Assembly: GCF_037893015.1 (NCBI RefSeq)
Contig: NC_133658.1
Span: forward strand, 887,960,080-888,024,079
Length of the DNA: 64,000 nucleotides
Reading direction: 5' to 3'
Origin: Macrotis lagotis
Lineage: Eukaryota; Chordata; Mammalia; Peramelemorphia; Peramelidae
Shown: positions 34,101 to 43,090 of the stretch, in pieces
Position numbering within the stretch: position 1 is the stretch's first letter
Layout of the letters: the number at the start of each line of letters is the position of its first letter
Position numbers and translations under genes: made by a program
The notes under the pieces: model-generated
What the model saw: the letters and a program-made list of their open reading frames with translations, nothing else
What the model was told of the DNA's origin: nothing
Database searches by the model: none

Positions 34101-34381
34101 TCCTGGGAGGCAAGCTCTACGTGTCTGGCGGCTACGACAATACATTTGAACTCTCGGATGTGGTGGAGGCTTTTGATCCAGAGACTCGGGCATGGAGTGT
34201 GGTAGGGCGCCTCCCAGAGCCCACCTTCTGGCACGGCAGTGTCAGCATCTTCCGCCAGTTCATGCCTCAGACCACCTCAAATGGGCATGGCTTTGACCTC
34301 GACAATGCCAACGACTCGAACTTGAACCGGTCCCGGCAGCGCCTGCAGATTCAGAACCAGAATCTGAATGAACTGCGTTAG
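19556..34381 (+). CDS. KLHL21: KLHL21, Kelch-like protein 21 (four coding exons)
   Basis: Joined exons 19556-20576, 23115-23520, 33375-33447 and 34076-34381 give 1806 nt, 601 residues plus stop (human 597, from memory). All introns are GT-AG and the phases fit. Domains: BTB about residues 25-125, BACK about 130-235, six Kelch blades about 286-560, then a C-terminal tail. In the BTB-Kelch family the BTB and BACK parts bind CUL3 and the Kelch propeller binds substrate; human KLHL21 directs CUL3 ubiquitination of Aurora B for midzone transfer and cytokinesis, and an IKK-beta role is reported. Exon 1 is almost residue-for-residue human; the last 30 or so residues are not: the tail ends [14 protein letters not shown], basic and Gln/Asn-rich, where human is acidic and Pro-rich. 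The start gives the human [13 protein letters not shown] terminus. Confidence 0.97.
21533..21720. mobile_element. Possible hAT/Charlie-type non-autonomous DNA transposon remnant
   Basis: The opening CAGGGATGGGGAACCTTTTT..CCAAGGGCCATTTAGATA resembles the CAGGGGT..GGCAAACTTTTTCTGTAAAGGGCCA start of mammalian hAT elements. The family assignment is by resemblance only, and the far terminal repeat is unclear. Confidence 0.35.
22310..22480 (+). mobile_element. MIR-like SINE
   Basis: It has a tRNA-like part (GGGTTCAAATCC), the GAGTGACCTTGGACA core and a CTGGATGGCTTCTTGAGACC tail. It is old and without target duplications. Confidence 0.65.
23115..23520 (+). CDS. KLHL21: KLHL21 coding exon 2 (Kelch blades)
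   Basis: It begins after CCCTCCCAG and joins the G of exon 1 with GA to give Gly. It encodes [14 protein letters not shown] through GLMYFVR and ends ...GTGAG before GTGAGT. It includes the [19 protein letters not shown] and DLWSLVNCG blade strands. Confidence 0.97.
24060..24360. mobile_element. Two adjoining MIR-like fragments
   Basis: A minus tail fragment (CATTTTACAGATGAGGAAAC, 24100s) is followed by a plus copy (CTGGGTTCAAATTCCATC to TGGCCTCGAGTGTCTCTTCC). Confidence 0.55.
25290..25530 (+). mobile_element. MIR-like SINE
   Basis: The order is tRNA-like AAGTTTAAATCCTGAC, then TTTACTAGTTGTGTAACC, GTAAAGTAGGGGTAATCAT and AGGATTGTTGTGAAAAT, which follows the MIR consensus over its whole length. 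Confidence 0.7.
25680..25895 (-). mobile_element. MIR/CORE-type SINE, minus orientation
   Basis: CATTTTCCCATTGAGGAAAC, CCCAGAGGTCACACAGCTAG and the reversed tRNA-like head CCCTCCACTGCACCACTAAC occur in order. Confidence 0.65.
26661..26681 (+). repeat. Homopolymer of 21 C
   Basis: An uninterrupted C-run in KLHL21 intron 2, flanked by T-rich DNA. Its length is likely to vary and is error-prone in sequencing. Confidence 0.95.
27375..27545 (+). mobile_element. MIR-like SINE
   Basis: ATTTCAATCCCACCTTGGG, AGCTGTGTGGTCCTGGGCA and TGCCTCAGTTTCCTCATTTG occur in the MIR order. Confidence 0.65.
27640..27808 (-). mobile_element. Diverged tRNA-derived SINE, minus orientation
   Basis: A T-run with TTTG repeats, then TTTGCCCAGGATCACACAAC, GCTGGATTTGAACTCAAGTC and a degraded head. 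It is older than the neighbouring plus copy. Confidence 0.7.
27975..28121 (+). mobile_element. tRNA-derived marsupial SINE
   Basis: A full-length copy flanked by the perfect duplication AAAAGTGCTATCGA (27961-27974 and 28122-28135). It lacks one TAA of the TAATAATTACC stretch. Confidence 0.93.
28136..29030. other. Intronic DNA with an AT/TG simple-repeat patch
   Basis: A TGTGTATTCATATACGCATG to ATATATATATATC patch lies at about 28498-28570. The rest, including 28730-29000, is unclassified and shows no exon. Confidence 0.5.
29040..29273 (-). mobile_element. Marsupial CORE-SINE (MAR1-like), minus orientation
   Basis: Near full length: CAGTCATGTCTGACTTTTTG, TTTGGGGTTTTCTTGGCAAA, CATTTCCTTCTCCAGCTCAT, CAGATGAGGAAACTGAGGCA and a degraded reversed tRNA-like head, in order. 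Confidence 0.85.
29480..29690 (-). mobile_element. MIR-like SINE, minus orientation
   Basis: AGCTGGAAGGACCTTGGAGG, CATTTTACAGTTGAGGAAAT and a degraded reversed tRNA head are visible. Confidence 0.55.
30750..30960 (+). mobile_element. Marsupial CORE-SINE (MAR1-like)
   Basis: The head GTTAGGTGGTACAATGGATA, the core TTTGTAAAATGAACTGGAAA and the tail AGCAAACCACTGAAGTATCT are in order. This is the sense counterpart of the minus copy at 29040-29273. Confidence 0.8.
31044..31130. repeat. Compound (CA)n (CATA)n (TG)n (TA)n microsatellite
   Basis: A CA run, a TACATACATA run, then TGTGTGTGTG and TATATATA follow each other within about 90 bases. CA and TG arms face each other, so the tract is nearly palindromic. 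Confidence 0.92.
31205..31355 (+). mobile_element. MIR-like SINE
   Basis: GGGTTTGAGTCCTGCC, then CAGTTTGCTCACCTGTAAAA occur in the MIR order. It is followed by a (GAGACA)n/(GA)n run at 31371-31417. Confidence 0.6.
31755..31915 (+). mobile_element. Diverged tRNA-derived SINE
   Basis: GCAGCTAGGTGGTGCAGTGG head, GAGTTCAAATTCAGCC box B, shortened body and an AAATAAAAATAAAAG tail. Confidence 0.8.
32181..32317 (+). mobile_element. 5'-truncated tRNA-derived SINE
   Basis: The head is missing up to GGATAG; the rest follows the family. It is flanked by near-identical duplications TTTTGTTTATGCAAA and TTTTGTTTGTGCAAA. Confidence 0.8.
32870..33140. promoter_or_regulatory. Candidate intronic regulatory block
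   Basis: Non-repetitive DNA of balanced composition, 235-500 bases before KLHL21 exon 3. It contains the near-palindrome GTTGCCATGGAAAC (33074-33087), close to the RFX X-box GTTRCCATGGYAAC, with GATA-like TGATAAAG and TTATCAAAG nearby. Enhancer function is inferred from motif content only. Confidence 0.35.
33375..33447 (+). CDS. KLHL21: KLHL21 coding exon 3
   Basis: A 73-base exon after CTCTCATAG. Its first A completes the Arg codon begun in exon 2, then 24 codons encode [16 protein letters not shown] through SMNQ, ending before GTAAAC. It continues a Kelch blade. Confidence 0.97.
33448..34075 (+). other. KLHL21: KLHL21 intron 3
   Basis: A phase-0 intron of 628 bases. It contains a minus MIR-like fragment at about 33690-33835 (AGAAGAGGAAACTGAGGCCC, GGGATTTGAACCCAGGGC). 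Confidence 0.9.
34076..34381 (+). CDS. KLHL21: KLHL21 coding exon 4 (last Kelch blades, C-terminal tail, stop)
   Basis: It starts after TCTGTAG with [15 protein letters not shown], runs through [17 protein letters not shown] and [16 protein letters not shown], and ends at TAG (34379-34381). The last about 30 residues, after FMPQT, differ in character from the human tail. Confidence 0.97.
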   Translation, partial: VHVGGSLAVLGGKLYVSGGYDNTFELSDVVEAFDPETRAWSVVGRLPEPTFWHGSVSIFRQFMPQTTSNGHGFDLDNANDSNLNRSRQRLQIQNQNLNELR

Positions 34382-35275
34382 CCCCGGCTTCCCCTGGGCC
34401 TCCGTCAGGGGTATGGCTCAGCTCAGCACAGCTCTTGGATCCATTGGCATTTGGCAGGAGGGGAGGGAGGACCCAGCTACTGGCAGGAGTGGGTCGTCCA
34501 CTTGTAGGATGTAAGGTTGGCTTTTCAAGAAACTGAGAGCGTTAGACTTGGGAGGTCTCAGGGGACTGGTCAGACAGGGGCCCGGCTTGGCTTTCCGCAC
34601 AGAGGGTGAGGCTGAGGCTGGAGCAGGGAGGTTTCCAAAGCATCCTTGCCTTTCACTTGTGGGAAAGTCCCACCTTTAGTTCTCTGGGCCTGGATCTCTG
34701 CCCACTTTTGCTTCCTGAGAAGCCCTTATTCCTTTCTTCATTTGAGGGCTGCTCATGGGTTGGAGGAATGAGTCCTGGGTGCCAAGTTCTGTGGGAATAT
34801 GTGGGCATGAGGCCAGGTAGAATGCCCTAGGGTCCTGCTCTGATGAGAGCACCCTAGGTACAGACCCCTCAGCTTCTCCCTACCCCCCCACTCCCCATTT
34901 CAGAGGTATTCAGGTATATAAGCACCTATCCTGCAATTAATTATTACAATTCACTGACCCAGGTGCCTGTTTCCTGGGTGTTTAGCACTAACAAGTTCCA
35001 CAGACTGATCCAGATAGCTGAATGTCCCATTGTATGTGGTTTCTGCGTTCCCTCCCCTGCCCAACCTATGGGACCAGCAGGGTGGCAGAGCAGCTGGTTT
35101 TTCAGGAGCTCATGTTGGTTATAGGCTTTTTCCTTCCTCTCCTTTCCCCTTCTTAGATGACACTTGGTTCAACTCCCTGGGAATCTTGGCCAAAGCATTG
35201 GACCCTTTCTCCCACACTGTTCTCCTTTTGTGTCCCATCCCCCCCCCCAATATTATGAGTAAAATGGATCTTGAG

Positions 35276-35281
35276 AATAAA
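35276..35281 (+). terminator. KLHL21: Proximal poly(A) signal AATAAA of KLHL21
   Basis: AATAAA in GAGAATAAAAATATC, about 0.9 kb after the stop. A T-rich stretch follows directly. Confidence 0.5.
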
Positions 35282-35779
35282 AATATCTTTTAAAGATGTG
35301 GCCCACCTGCTAGTCTGAGAAGTTAGAATGGAGGGAAAATCTCAGAGGTGAGCATCCTGGGCAGGACTTGGAGGCCCTGCATGTGCTCACTCCTTTTTCA
35401 TTTGTTTGGGGCCTCTCTCTGGTCCAGATTCTGACCTTGGCTGGCCCAAGCAGTCCTGGCTCCTACAGATGGCCAGCACAGACCTACCGACCACATAGAC
35501 ACCCCAGCTTGCCTAGTGTTAGGAGGTAAGGCAAAGGGCCTTTGTCGGTCTAAAGGGGCTGAAGAGTGGTTTAGGTGCTGGTTAGAGAACTAGGACCCCT
35601 GACCCCCAAGCCCATCTAGAGCTCAGACTTACCTGTACTTTTTCCTGTTGGGGCTTTGGGAAGTCCAAAGAGTCTCAGGTGTCTTCCTGCCCCCAAGATT
35701 GCTGCCTGAGAGATTCAGAGAAGGGAGAGAATTTTCTCAGAGAACATCATTGACCCTCATGTAGTTTGAGAGGTTGGGA

Positions 35780-35925
35780 CAGGGAGGGGGGCTTGTGGAT
35801 AAAGGACTGGCCATGTAGACCTGGGTTTGAATCCCATCCCAGACACTTGTTGTCTCATGACCCTGGGCAAGTTACTTCCAACCTCTCCATGCCCAGGGCT
35901 ATCTACATGGGAAGGCTGATGAAAT
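35780..35925 (+). mobile_element. CORE/MIR-like SINE
   Basis: GGTTTGAATCCCATCCCAG and CTGGGCAAGTTACTTCCAAC mark an old tRNA-derived SINE within the presumed 3' UTR. Confidence 0.5.
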
Positions 35926-36097
35926 CCAGTCTGAACTTTTTTTTAAAATCACATTTTAAAATTCTAACGTCATTCTCAGTGATATTTTTGCCTTTGTCAG
36001 GATACCATTCCCCATGCTGCCCCCTTCAGGGAATTTTAGTCAAATGGACAATTGGTTCTTGAGATTGAAAGCATTTTTTAAAAGTTTAAGCTATACC

Positions 36098-36221
36098 AGG
36101 GTGGTAGGTGGTGCAGTGGATTGAGCACCAGCCCTGGAGTCAGGAGGACCTGAGTTCAAATCCAGTCTCAGACACTTAATAATTACCTAGCTGTCACTTA
36201 AACCCCATTGCCTTGCAAAAG
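36098..36221 (+). mobile_element. tRNA-derived SINE with internal deletion
   Basis: It is flanked by the perfect 12-bp duplication TTAAGCTATACC (36086-36097 and 36222-36233). About 16 bases (GTGGCCTTGGGCAAGC) are missing between CTAGCTGT and CACTTAA. Confidence 0.9.
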
Positions 36222-37583
36222 TTAAGCTATACCCCTAAGTTATGCTGAACCCCCTCTAATTAATGTGAGTTAATCACTCACTTTTTATTTGGGGGAGAGA
36301 GAGGGCAAATTGTTTTCTCTGATGCCTACAGTAGGTAGCTTACTGGCCACTCTCTGGGCATGATGAACAGGGTCAGTGGGACCTTGAGAACAGAGGTGCT
36401 GTCACCTGCAGTGTTCAGAGAAAGCGAGTGGTCTTGTGGAGTGGTGGGGCCTTAAAATTAAGCAGGCTTTGGTTTTCAGTCCTGCCCAAGCTGGACTAGC
36501 ACAAGTTAAGTGTTCACTTAACTCTGTGCCTCTACTTTCCTTATCAATAAACTGAGGGATCTTTAAAGTCCCTTCCAACCCTAAATCGGAAGCTTCTGAT
36601 GTTTCCCCCCAAGAACCTGTGACATCTTGGTGGGGCTTCCCCTCCCATAATCTCTCTCCCTCTTCCGTTGGGCTCAGAGGCCAACATTGGGACATATTGG
36701 TCACTTGGTATTTCCTGGTCCTGGGCTCCTTGCCAAGTCAGCTGTCAGAAGGATCAAATGACCCTGGGTGAGAAAATAACAGATATAGTGAAAGTCCAAG
36801 AAGCCCATGAATTTGGCATAGAAGTCTGTGTGTTCTGTCCAGTTTTGCATTCTCCTCAAAGCCACTGCCTCTTCAGCTAAGTCGCATGACCCCTCAGCCT
36901 CAGTTTCCCTTGTGAGGATCAAAGGAGATAATCTGTACCAGTGTTTGGCAAATCTTAAAACACTATACCGTTACTATTATTACTCTGGTGGGACGCTTGG
37001 CAAGAGAGTTCACCAGGTCCATTTGCAGAGGAAAGGACATAGGTATGAAGGAGGTGTGCCACCACTCTTTTGATACCATATGCTCTTCACAACCCTACCC
37101 TGCCTCGGTGGGCAGCTGGCTGGCAAGGTTCCCTCATCCAGCGAAGTCAGGCTGGTGTGGACTCCAGTGGGGATGCTCTGCCCACCCACCCCTGAGGGCC
37201 ACTTCTCTCCTTGGCTGCTGGCTCCTTCCCCTTCATCACAAACTTGAACCCCTGGCTTTCCCTTCCTGGATTAGCACTGATGTTAAGTTGGTGGTCTGTG
37301 CCTGTTGTGTATATGTGTGTGTGTGTATGTGTGTGTGTCTTGGTACTAAACTGAATTTGCCTTATAGGATGGTAAAGAGAATTCTGTGACTAAAATTGAA
37401 TGTTGAACTCTTAGAGAAAGAACTCTATATTTATATGAATCCTAGATTTGCTTACTCCGGGGCTCACTCCTGTGTAAGATGCCAGAACCAAAGTGTGAAA
37501 TGGGTTTGCGTATTTATTTTGTTTACTGGATCAGACTTCCATGTCCTGCATCATGGTCAAGTATCCATCCCATACTTTTTTGA

Positions 37584-37589
37584 AATAAA
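37584..37589 (+). terminator. KLHL21: Distal poly(A) signal AATAAA of KLHL21
   Basis: AATAAA in TGAAATAAAGACATTTCC, followed by a TGTTT-containing stretch. Repeat-dense DNA starts soon after, consistent with the gene ending here. Confidence 0.5.
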
Positions 37590-37683
37590 GACATTTCCTA
37601 TATGTTTCAGGCTCCTGGTATTTGTGTTTTTAATTCTCATAGTAGGAGTATGTGTACTAGAAAGAACAATTAAGTTAATAGAG

Positions 37684-37990
37684 GGAGCATGGCCTTTCAG
37701 GAGTGGGGGATAATTGGCGGCAGCGTGGAGACCTCAAGAGATGGGATGGTGTCTCAAATGTATGAGAAGCTGAAAGGAAGCCAGTGTTGTTGCAACTATG
37801 GGGTCCCTTAGTGAAATGGAAGAAGACTAAAAAGTTAGGGAGAGGCCAGGGTGTTAGAGGACTTTATATTTGAACCCAGGAAGCCACCAAAGTTTGAACT
37901 GGAGAAGTGACAGGTCCTACCTGTGCTTTAGAAAAATCACCTTGGCATTCAAATGGAGAATGGTGCATAGAGACAAGGCAAAGAAGCCTT
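37684..37990 (+). repeat. Mammalian interspersed repeat, class uncertain
   Basis: The phrases TTATATTTGAACCCAGGAAG, GAGAAGTGACAGGTCC and TTTAGAAAAATCACCTTGGC belong to a family I recall as widespread in mammals, but I cannot name its class. A similar upstream part of the same family seems present at 42596-43000. Confidence 0.4.
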
Positions 37991-38289
37991 GAAGTCTTCT
38001 TGGACTCAAGTACGTCCTTGGTGATTGATGGTCACCTTCACAGTTAAAATTTGAGAGTTGGAAGGGTTCCCAGAGTCTCCTTTAATCCAAAGCACACCTA
38101 AAAAGAATCTATTGCAGCAAATGTGATGAATAACCAACTGGTCCTTGAAGACCAACCCCTTCCCTAGTATTAGACAGATTGGGCTATTTAAGAGCATCCT
38201 CTGGGGTGGGTGTTGAGGGGGACTAGACAAAACCAGGAATTATATGATCACAACTGCAAAACACTTCACAGTCATGTAATGAAGTGAAA

Positions 38290-39930
38290 AATATTAATTT
38301 GCTTATGGGTAGACTGAGCCAATAAAATAAAAATGACAGTTCTACCAAAATTTATTTAGTGCCATACCAAACTACCAACAATTATTTTGTAGAACTAAAA
38401 AAAATAATAAAATTCATTTGGAAGAACAAAAGGTCAAGAACATCAAGGAAATCAATGAAAAGAAAAATGTGAAGGAAGATGGCTTAGCTGTATCAGATCT
38501 CAAACTGCTAAGCATCAAAACGATTTAGTACTAATTAAGAAATAGAGTGGTGGATCAGTGAAATAGATTAAGTTTATAGAACACAGCAGCAAATGTTCAC
38601 AAATTTGGTTTTTGATAACCCCAAAGATCCAAGTTTTTTAGACAAGAACTCATTGTTTAACAAAAATTGCCAAGAAAACTGGAAAGCAGTACAATAGAAA
38701 CTAGACATAGACCTATACCTCATGTCATAATGCTAAGGTCAAAATGGGTACATGATTTAAACATAAAAGGTGAGATTCTAAGCAAACTAGGAGAGCATGG
38801 AATATTTACCTGTCAGCTCTGTAGGTAAGGAATTGTTTTAATATTTTTTTTTCTAATCCCATTTAAAGACAAAGTTTAATAATTATTTTGAGTTCCAAAC
38901 TTTCTGTCTCCCTCCGTCATTTCTCTCCTTCAGGGGAGAAATTTATGACCAAACATGAGAGAGAGAGAGCATTATGGAATGTAAACTTTAATTACAATAA
39001 AGTTATTAAAAGTTTAAGCACAAACAAAAGCAATGCAGCCAAGATTAGAAGGAAAACAAAACTAAGAGTGGAGTGGGGGAAATTTTACAGCAAATTTCTT
39101 TAATAAAGGCCTCATATCTTAAGTATATAGAGAAGTGAGTCAAATTTATAAGACTACTAGTCATTTCTCAGTTGATAAATGGTTAAAGGATATGAACTGG
39201 CAGTTTTCAGAAGAAATCAAAGTTACCTATAGTCTTGTGAAAACATTTTCTCAATCACTAAGGATTAGAGAAATGCAAATTTAAACAGCTCTGAGGTACC
39301 ATCTCACACCTCTGGTTAATTATAGAACAAGAAAATGACAAATAGAGGGGAAGTGGAAAAATTGGAACACTAAAACATTGTTGGTAGAGTTGTGAACTGA
39401 TCTAACCATCCTGGAGAACAATTTAAAACTTCCCAAAGTGAAATAAAGTCATACATACACATATTCTTTGACCTAACAATATCTGCATTCTAAGATTTAA
39501 AAAAAGGGGGGAAAGGACCCATATCTACAAAAATATGTACAGCAGCTACTCTGGTTGAAAAGAATAGAAAATTGAGAGGATGTCCATCAATTGGGGAAAT
39601 TGTTGAACAAGTTGTGGTATATGATTGTGACAGGATATTAGTTATACTAAGAAATTATAAGCAGGATACTTTCAGAAATACCTGTTAAGGCTTCTATGAA
39701 CTGATACAAGTGAAGTGAATAGAACCAGGAGGACATTGTATGCAAAAACAGCAATATTATAAGGATTATCAGCTGTGAATGGCTTAGCTATACTCAGCAA
39801 TACAGATCCAAGATAATCCAAAGGACTCATGATGAGAAACACTATCAACAGAAAGGAAACTGATGGTGTCTTGAATGTAGATTAAAGCATACTTTATAAA
39901 AACTTTCTTTTTCTTTTTTTCTTTTTTAAA
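38290..39930 (+). mobile_element. L1 LINE, 3' half (ORF2 end and 3' UTR), decayed
   Basis: The order is that of the ORF2 C terminus: AAAATTCATTTGGAAGAACA, TAGCTGTATCAGATCTCAAA, CAAAAATTGCCAAGAAAACTGG, then the 3' part with TTGATAAATGGTTAAAGG and AAGTTGTGGTATATGATTG. It is full of stops. A short antisense L1 3'-end fragment is inserted at about 38849-38932. Confidence 0.8.
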
Positions 39931-39944
39931 ATATAGATATTTTG

Positions 39945-40094
39945 GAGCAGCTAGGTGGCACAGTGAATAGAGCATTGACCCTGGAGTCAGGAGGACCTGA
40001 GTTCAGATCCAGTCTCAGACACTAAGTACCTAGCTGTGTGACCTTGGGCAAGTCACTTAGCTTCATTGCCTTACAAAAACCTAAAAAAAAAAAA
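39945..40094 (+). mobile_element. tRNA-derived SINE
   Basis: Full length, with duplication ATAGATATTTTG (39933-39944 and 40095-40106). It belongs to the GTGTGACCTTGGGCAAGTC subtype. It lies between a plus L1 and a minus L1. Confidence 0.93.
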
Positions 40095-40329
40095 ATAGAT
40101 ATTTTGTTTTTCCAGCTACATACAATGGTAGTTTTTACCTATCTGTTCTTTTACAAGACTTTGAGTTTTAGATTTTTCTCTCTTCCTTCTTTCCCTCTCC
40201 CCTCTCCCTAAAAGAAAGCATGTTAAACATAGATTGATATTGAACATGTGAGAGAAGAATCCTATCCAAAAGGAAGAAAGAAAGCAGAGAAAACAAAATG
40301 ACAAAACATAAAACAACTTTTAAAAACTG

Positions 40330-40492
40330 GAGATTAAGGCAATGAATAGGACACCAGCCCTGGAGTCAAGAGGACCTGAGTTCCAATCCAGTCTCAGACA
40401 CTTAATAATTATCTAGCTGTGTGACCTTGGACAAATCACTTAAGTCCCCATTGCCTTGCAAAAACCAATAAATAAAAAAATAAAAAAATTGA
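40330..40492 (+). mobile_element. tRNA-derived SINE inside antisense L1
   Basis: The head is degraded, the body is ACACCAGCCCTGGAGTCAAG to TTGCCTTGCAAAAACC, with an AATAAATAAAAAAATAAA tail. Confidence 0.85.
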
Positions 40493-41125
40493 ATATCATA
40501 AACTTTGGTTTTTATTTAAACTCCACAGTTCTTTCTCTTGGGATACGGATGGCATTCTCCATCACAAGTCCCTTAAAATTTGCTTTGATTATTGTACTGC
40601 TGAAATGAACAGGTCATCAAGGTTGATCATCACCTCATATTGTTAGTATGAATAATGTTCTGGTTCTGCTCATTTCACTCAGCATCAGTTCATGCAAGTC
40701 TTCCCAGGTTTTTCTGAAATCCTGTCCCTCATGATTTCTTATAGAACAATAGCCATTCCCCAATTGATGGACTTCCCCTCAATTTCCAATCCTTTGCCAC
40801 CACAAGAAGACCTACTTTGAATATTTTTGGACATGTGAGATTTTTATCCCTTTTCATAATCTCATTGAGATACAGACCCAGTAGGGGTATTGGTGGATCA
40901 AAGGGTATGCACAGTTTTCTTGTCCTTTGGACATAATTCCAAATTGCTCTTCACACCCCTTCTGACATTGATTATTATTCTTTCTAGTCATATTGGCCAA
41001 TCTGAGAAATGTGAAGTGGTACCTCAGAGATGCTTTAATTTTCATTTCTCTATGTCAATAATGATTTAGAGCAATTTTTCAAATGATTATACATAGCTTT
41101 GATTTCTTTGAAAATTGCCTTCCTA

Positions 41126-41271
41126 AGGGGCGGTGAGGTGGCACAGTGGATAGGCCCTGGAGTCAGGAATACCTGAGTTCAAATCCAGCCTCAGACACTT
41201 AATAATTACCTAGCTGTGTGTCCTTGGGCAAGCCACTTTAACCCCATTGCCCTGTAAAAACCTTAAAAATA
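41126..41271 (+). mobile_element. tRNA-derived SINE inside antisense L1
   Basis: It is flanked by AAAATTGCCTTCCTA (41111-41125) and AAAATTGCCTTTCTA (41272-41286), one mismatch. It lacks about 12 bases between boxes A and B (GTGGATAG runs directly into GCCCTGGAG). Confidence 0.9.
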
Positions 41272-41339
41272 AAAATTGCCTTTCTAGATCCTTTGACCAT
41301 TTATCAATTGGGGAATGACTTAAAAAGCTTTATTTTTCT

Positions 41340-41525
41340 TTTTTTTAATGTCTGTGTTTTCATTTGCAACATGACTAATATGGAAATATGTTTTGCACAA
41401 CTATACATAATATATATTATACACACATGTATATGTCTCTATATAATCTAATTCAAATTGCTTGTCTTCTCAAGAAAGGGGGGAGGGAAAAAAAGGAGGG
41501 AGAGAATTTGTAACTCAAAAAAATT
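41340..41525 (+). mobile_element. L1 3' end, sense
   Basis: TGGAAATATGTTTTGCACAA, the GGGGGGAGGGAAAAAAAGGA purine stretch and GAGAATTTGTAACTCAAAAA identify a sense L1 3' end, which meets an antisense L1 3' end tail to tail. Confidence 0.75.
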
Positions 41526-42470
41526 TTTTTTAAAGAAAGATTTTATTTATTTTGAGTTTTACAATTTTTCCCCTATTCTTGCTTCCCTCCCCTCACCCCC
41601 CACAGAATGCATTCTGTTAGCCTTTACATTGGTTCCATGTTATACATTGATCTCAGTTGAATGTGATGACAGAGAAATATCCTTAAGGAAGAAAAATAAA
41701 GTATAAGATAGTAAAATTACATAATAATATAATGGGTTTTTTTTTTCCTAATTTGATGGTAATAGTCTTTGGTCCTTGTTCAAAGTCCATAATTCTTTCT
41801 CTGGATACAGATGGTATTCTCCATTGCAGAGAGTCCAAAATTGTCCCTGGTTGTTGCATTGAAGGGATGAGCAAGTCCATCAAGGTTGATCATCACTCCC
41901 ATGTTGCTGTTAGAGCGTACAATGTTTTTCTGATTCTGCTCATCTCACTCAACATTCCGGGCTTCCCTGAATTCTCATCCTTCCTGGTTTCTAATAGAAC
42001 AATAGTATTCCATGACATACATATACCACAGTTTGCTAAGCCATTTCCCGACTGAAGGACATTCACTTAATTTCCAATTTTTTTGCCACCACAAACAGGG
42101 CTGCTATTAATATTTTTGTACAAGTGATATTTTTACCCTTTTTCATCATCTCTTCAGGGTATAGACCCAGTAGTGGTATTGCTGGGTCAAAGGGTATGCA
42201 TTTTTGTTGCCCTTTGGGCATAATCCCAAATTGCTTTCCAGAAAGGCTGGATGAGTTCACAGCTCCACCAACAATGTATTAGGATCCCAGATTTCCCACA
42301 TCCCTTCCAGCATTGATCATTGTCCTTTCTGGTCATATTGGTCAGTCTGAGAGGTGTGAGGTGGTACCTCAGAGATGCTTTAATTTGCATTTCTCTAATA
42401 AATAATGATTTGGAGCAATTTTTCATATGACTATGGATTGCTTTGATTTCCTCAGCTGAAAAAATTTAAA
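41526..42470 (-). mobile_element. L1 LINE 3' part, antisense (second copy)
   Basis: TTATTTATTTTGAGTTTTAC, then GGTAATAGTCTTTGGTCC, GTTGCTGTTAGAGCGTAC and CAGTAGTGGTATTGCTGGGT, in reversed L1 order. It is better preserved than the copy at 40107-41335. Confidence 0.8.
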
Positions 42471-42474
42471 AAAA

Positions 42475-43090
42475 TGTAAACAAGTATTTTTACATGTAAT
42501 TGGAAAAAATATATAAAACTTAAAAGAAAAAGACACAACAATAAATGACTTCTTCTGCCCCAGAAATGTACAAAAAACAGCCAGGTAGAGTAAGTACTTA
42601 TGAAATACCTACAATATTGTAAGCACCCCCCTAAATGCTAGGTATACAAAGGCAAAAGATAATCAAGTCCATTGAGGAGCTCATTAGACCAATGGAGTAG
42701 ACAGTACATATAAATAGGAAGTAATCAACAAAAGGAAGTCACTAGAATTAAAAGGGATTGGGAAAGTCTTTCTGTAGAAAGTGAGATTTTAATCTGGAAC
42801 TGAAGGAAATGAGGGAAGCCAAGAGATGGACATGAGGGAGGGGATTCCAGGAATAGGTAATGATAGAGAAAATGCCCAGACCTGAGAGATGGAGTGTTTT
42901 CTTGGTTAGAACAGCAAGGAGGGCAGTGTCAAAAACACAGAGGACCATGGGCAAGACCCAATGGGATCAACTACCACTGCTAAAAGTTACAGAAAGTGTC
43001 AGAACCCAGCCCTGGCACAAATGCCTTATTCAGGAGCTGAAAGCTAGAGAGATGAATAAATTCAAACACATTAAGTATTAGAAATTAGTA
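42475..43090. other. L1 tail fragment and unclassified repeat
   Basis: TTTTTACATGTAATTGGAAA (42487) is an L1 3' tail in sense. From 42596 to about 43000 a mammalian interspersed repeat follows (GGGATTCCAGGAATAGGTAA, GAACAGCAAGGAGGGCAGTG), the same family as at 37684-37990. No gene is present. Confidence 0.45.

Larger units (their letters stand above)
34382..37610 (+). other. KLHL21: KLHL21 3' UTR (long form inferred)
   Basis: No other gene intervenes. Two AATAAA signals fit: 35276-35281 (3' UTR about 0.9 kb) and 37584-37589 (about 3.2 kb). A SINE (36098-36221), a CORE/MIR-like copy (35780-35925), MIR-like pieces (about 36430-36600 and 36850-36970) and a (GT)n run (37308-37340) lie inside the longer form. 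Human KLHL21 has a long 3' UTR as I recall, which favours use of the distal site. Confidence 0.5.
40107..41335 (-). mobile_element. L1 LINE 3' part, antisense
   Basis: Reversed L1 landmarks run from TTTTCCAGCTACATACAATG (3' UTR) through CCCCAATTGATGGACTTCCC to GACCATTTATCAATTGGGGA. It is interrupted by two plus-strand SINEs (about 40330-40490 and 41126-41271). Confidence 0.8.

Noticed and set aside
40107-41525. Twin-primed (5'-inverted) single L1 insertion
   Set aside because: The antisense part itself reaches the L1 3' UTR, so both pieces include 3' ends and must be separate copies.
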